Shown here: one piece after another, positions 59,887-62,291 of the stretch
Layout of the letters: the number at the start of each line of letters is the position of its first letter
Numbering within the stretch: the stretch's first letter is position 1
Origin: an uncultured Eubacteriales bacterium
Lineage (GTDB): Bacteria > Bacillota > Clostridia > Lachnospirales > Lachnospiraceae
Length of the DNA stretch: 62,291 bases
Assembly: GCA_900318615.1 (NCBI GenBank)
Contig: ONLK01000008.1
Location: 1 to 62,291, forward strand
Direction of reading: 5' to 3'
Program-made: the position numbers and the translations under genes
The notes under the pieces: model-generated
The model's database searches: none
Seen by the model: only the letters and a program-made list of their open reading frames with translations
What the model was told of the DNA's origin: nothing

Positions 59887-61560
59887 TCACGCCCGGTGGC
59901 CGCCAATCTGGCTGTTTCGCCGGATGGCGGTGGCACCTTCCTGCAAATCGGTTCCCTTCAGCAGCGCATTTTTTCCATATTTACTGCGGATTTTCTGCTC
60001 TGCTTCCTGAAGACGCCGCTCCCGTTTTTCCGCCCGCTCTCTGGAACTTTCTGTCTGCGCTGTTCCCTCTGCCTTGTGTGTCAGCATTTCGTCCGCATCC
60101 TGCCATCCGGAAAACTCACCTGAATTTAAATTTTCGGCTGTACTCTCCGGATCCGGCTGTCCTTCCCACTGACCGCGGCCGGACAGATAGGAAAACAGAT
60201 CCATCTGCTGAAAACAACTGTTTTCAGCCGCATCCTTCTCATCCACAACATGGGCTGCCATCACATAGATTTTTCTGACCGGCAGCAATGGATTGACGCA
60301 GCGGTCATAGATCGTCAGAGCCGCATCGGCGATCCGGCTGGCGGAGGATGTACTGCCGTTCAGATTTTCACTTCCGTGTGCGTGTTCCGGAACGGTCCGC
60401 CCGTAATAATCTTTTCTCAGTTTTCCATGCCATGCTTTTTTTACCTGCGGGTCATCCAGGCTGGATGCGTCATAGCTGATCGTCAGCACAATCTGATCCG
60501 TCAGCTTTTTCTTTTCAAAAAGCTCCATCGCCAGTGATTCCGCCATCTCTCGGACGACAATCCTGGCTTTTTGCCAATCATACGGGCACGGGAGAACCTG
60601 CCCGGATCCGAGACTGTGATCATCCGGCCGGTACGCCTTAATATCTGCCATCGTGCAGCTCTCCCATCCCCAGGCATGGTCAATGAGCAGCTGTGCGTTG
60701 ATTCCGAACATGCGATACAGCAAATCTTCATTATAGTAATCCGAAGGTCCGCCCAGACTGCACCGCGCGATATCACCCATAGTATAAAGCCCCTGCTCTT
60801 CCAGCTTTTTCGCGTATCCTGCGCCGACTCTCCAGAAATCGGTCAGCGGCCGGTGCGTCCATAAAAGCTCCCGGTACCTTTTTTCATTCAGTTCTGCAAT
60901 ACGAACGCCATCCCTGTCCGCCGGCATATGCTTCGCCACAATATCCATCGCAATCTTCCCGAGATAAAGGTTGGTCCCGATCCCGCAGGTCGCCGTTATT
61001 CCCGTCTGCTTCAGAATTTCATGAATCATCTGCATGGCAAGCTCGCGGGCGGTCATATGATAAATATGGAGATAGTCCGTAACATCCATAAACACTTCGT
61101 CGATGGAATAAACATGGATATCTTCGGGCGCTATGTATTTCAGATAAATCTTATAGATGTCGGTACTGTACCGGATATAGAGGGACATCCTCGGCACCGC
61201 GGCAACGTAGTCAAGCTGAAGTTCCGGATTTTTCCGAAGCTCACGAATATCCGCCGACTTCCCGGCGAACTCATGCCGGTGAGCTTTAAGCAGACGCTTC
61301 GCATTGATATCGCGGACTTTCTGCACCACCTCAAAAAGTCTTGGCCGTCCGGGTATTCCAAACGATTTGAGTGCAGGGGACACAGCCAGACAGATGGTTT
61401 TTTCGGTCCGGCTCGTATCCGCAACCACAAGATTGCATGCCAGCGGATCCAGCCCCCGCTCCACACACTCCACGGAGGCATAAAACGATTTCAGATCAAT
61501 GCATATACAGGTCCGTTCTTTTTCTTTCTCCATCATCCCCGGCACGGCGGACACTCTCAT
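59887..61560 (-). CDS. Y-family DNA polymerase (UmuC/DinB/UvrX-like)
   Basis: This 557-residue translesion polymerase has the first catalytic Asp in CIDLKSFYASVE near residues 20-31, and the paired acidic residues in YSIDEVFMDV near 151-160. GIGTNLYLGKIAMD (helix-hairpin-helix approach) follows near 193, then the little-finger domain. A beta-clamp-binding motif QMDLF appears near 459. The C-terminal 90 residues are charged and disordered-looking. It is longer than E. coli DinB and closer to the UvrX/ImpB type. The ATG at 61560 is set by a 4-bp ATGA overlap with the NUDIX gene. No clear LexA box is visible upstream of the operon. Confidence 0.92.
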   Translation of the reverse strand: MRVSAVPGMMEKEKERTCICIDLKSFYASVECVERGLDPLACNLVVADTSRTEKTICLAVSPALKSFGIPGRPRLFEVVQKVRDINAKRLLKAHRHEFAGKSADIRELRKNPELQLDYVAAVPRMSLYIRYSTDIYKIYLKYIAPEDIHVYSIDEVFMDVTDYLHIYHMTARELAMQMIHEILKQTGITATCGIGTNLYLGKIAMDIVAKHMPADRDGVRIAELNEKRYRELLWTHRPLTDFWRVGAGYAKKLEEQGLYTMGDIARCSLGGPSDYYNEDLLYRMFGINAQLLIDHAWGWESCTMADIKAYRPDDHSLGSGQVLPCPYDWQKARIVVREMAESLAMELFEKKKLTDQIVLTISYDASSLDDPQVKKAWHGKLRKDYYGRTVPEHAHGSENLNGSTSSASRIADAALTIYDRCVNPLLPVRKIYVMAAHVVDEKDAAENSCFQQMDLFSYLSGRGQWEGQPDPESTAENLNSGEFSGWQDADEMLTHKAEGTAQTESSRERAEKRERRLQEAEQKIRSKYGKNALLKGTDLQEGATAIRRNSQIGGHRA

Positions 61561-62171
61561 TTTCCGGCGCCGCCGATATTCTCCCTTTCATAATCTGTCC
61601 TGTCGTTTTTCCCTGCCCGGCGCATTTTTTCATTCAGTTTCCTGTAAACCCGCTCGCGAAACCATGGTTCACACGAAGAGGCCACCGCCTCTTCCGGGCT
61701 GAACCAGCCGATGCGGCTGTTCTCATCCGGCTTAATGTGTATCGAATCCCCCGGATCCGCCTCGATCAGAAACGTTACGTTCAGATGAAGATGGGAGGAG
61801 ACATAACGTCCGTGCTTTTCATGGCCGTCCACCGTCAGCACCTCCACCGAAAAAATATCCGGAGCTGCCAGCCGTATATGCTCCAGACCGCTTTCTTCAT
61901 GAACCTCCCTCAGTGCCACCTTTCGAAGATCACGTTCTCCGTCTGCATGGCCGCCCAGCCAGGACCAGGACTTATAGATGTTATGATACGCCATAAGCAC
62001 CCCCGTCCGATCCGGTGTCACCACCCAGGCGGAAGCGGTCAGATGCGCGGTGGGATTCTCCCGTGTGTAAACATCAGCGCCGCTGCATAAATGTTTCAGG
62101 ATCAATTCCCGATCCTTCTCTTCCTGCTCATTGTACGGTTTATAATCTTCCAGTTCCTTCTTCAGGTCCAT
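61557..62171 (-). CDS. NUDIX hydrolase
   Basis: This 204-residue NUDIX protein has the Nudix box beginning GGHADGERD and ending REVHEESGL (near residues 73-95), with the metal-binding REVxEE core intact. An N-terminal helical segment (MDLKKELEDYKPYNEQEEKDR) precedes the fold. The ATG at 62171 has GGAG about 9 bp upstream; an open frame extends to 62237 without one. It heads the operon with the translesion polymerase, so a role in cleansing damaged nucleotides is plausible, although many NUDIX proteins act on other nucleotides. Confidence 0.88.
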   Translation of the reverse strand: MDLKKELEDYKPYNEQEEKDRELILKHLCSGADVYTRENPTAHLTASAWVVTPDRTGVLMAYHNIYKSWSWLGGHADGERDLRKVALREVHEESGLEHIRLAAPDIFSVEVLTVDGHEKHGRYVSSHLHLNVTFLIEADPGDSIHIKPDENSRIGWFSPEEAVASSCEPWFRERVYRKLNEKMRRAGKNDRTDYERENIGGAGK

Positions 62172-62253
62172 AAATCTCTTCTCCAAAAGTATAATCGCAC
62201 GTGCGATGCGAAATCGGACGATTGTCTCTGTTATCATCTTAGCATAAGAGAAT

Positions 62254-62288
62254 TAAAAAAACGACTTTTCTCTTTCGGGAAAAGCCGT
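62254..62288 (-). terminator. Intrinsic terminator of a gene beyond the right edge
   Basis: ACGACTTTTC (62261-62270) pairs with GAAAAGCCGT (62279-62288). On the minus strand it is followed by seven T residues. It would end a minus-strand transcript entering from outside the window and isolate the NUDIX operon. Confidence 0.8.
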
Positions 62289-62291
62289 CTT

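Noticed and set aside
1..62291. tRNA, rRNA or prophage genes
   Set aside because: Reading both strands I found no tRNA cloverleaf motifs, no rRNA stretch and no phage structural or integrase gene.

Overview
The window looks like a chromosomal segment of a strictly anaerobic Clostridia, most likely a Lachnospiraceae-type gut bacterium. This is an inference from gene content and protein style; there is no rRNA gene in the window to settle it. Supporting signs are the [FeFe] hydrogenase with a GltD-like partner, the two-iron superoxide reductase, paired half-size chromate transporters, a heterodimeric ABC exporter, YitT/YczE membrane proteins and strong AGGAGG ribosome binding sites, some of them serving TTG or GTG starts. 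I see no tRNA, rRNA, CRISPR array, prophage or intact insertion sequence. Gene density is high, with about 55 supported genes.

Layout. 1-5.6 kb: Na/Pi symporter, two chromate-transporter halves, rsmJ, a YczE-type membrane protein, a small Cys-pair protein and rpiB. 6-7.8 kb: PHP histidinol phosphatase and convergent nfo. 7.9-11.5 kb: two-gene hydrogenase operon. 11.8-16 kb: AEC transporter, an unassigned esterase/ATP-grasp pair, deoD. 16-24.3 kb: an MraY-like enzyme, then the phosphate operon pstS-pstC-pstA-pstB-phoU-phoB-phoR with a Pho-box-like promoter. 24.5-31.4 kb: an orphan sce7726-like nuclease, then a carboxylic-acid cluster (MatC/SLC13-like carrier, PrpF isomerase, aconitase-type hydratase, LysR regulator) resembling Escherichia coli ybhHIJ with ybhD. 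31.5-39.7 kb: NSS symporter, glgB, HD protein, YibE/F protein, secreted purple-acid-type phosphatase, HAD phosphatase. 40-44.1 kb: a pentahaem NrfA nitrite reductase fused to a covalent-FMN domain, followed by the System II cytochrome c maturation genes resB and ccsA. 44.2-49.2 kb: GPH sugar symporter with a damaged start, a 64-bp tandem hairpin array, MATE exporter, superoxide reductase. 49.4-56.5 kb: ABC exporter pair, patatin, PF06541 membrane protein, YitT protein. 56.6-62.2 kb: SRAP protein, then an operon of NUDIX hydrolase, Y-family polymerase, two small proteins, a secreted protein and a zincin.

How the genes work together. Phosphate is the clearest theme: Na/Pi symporter, Pst/Pho system and secreted phosphatase. 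The second theme is anaerobic redox metabolism. NrfA-FMN with its own haem-attachment machinery suggests that nitrite is used as an extracytoplasmic electron sink fed through flavin rather than through NrfH. The hydrogenase pair disposes of reductant as H2. The aconitase/PrpF/carrier genes form a small LysR regulon, shown by two near-identical promoters at 27.7 and 30.3 kb.

The most unusual non-coding features are the 15-copy 64-bp hairpin array (45813-46747), a 60-bp palindromic element present three times (positions 16, 39749 and 48366) whose ends are TTGACA, seven exact-period 20-bp repeats at 55371-55510, and a roughly 180-nt structured leader before nrfA.
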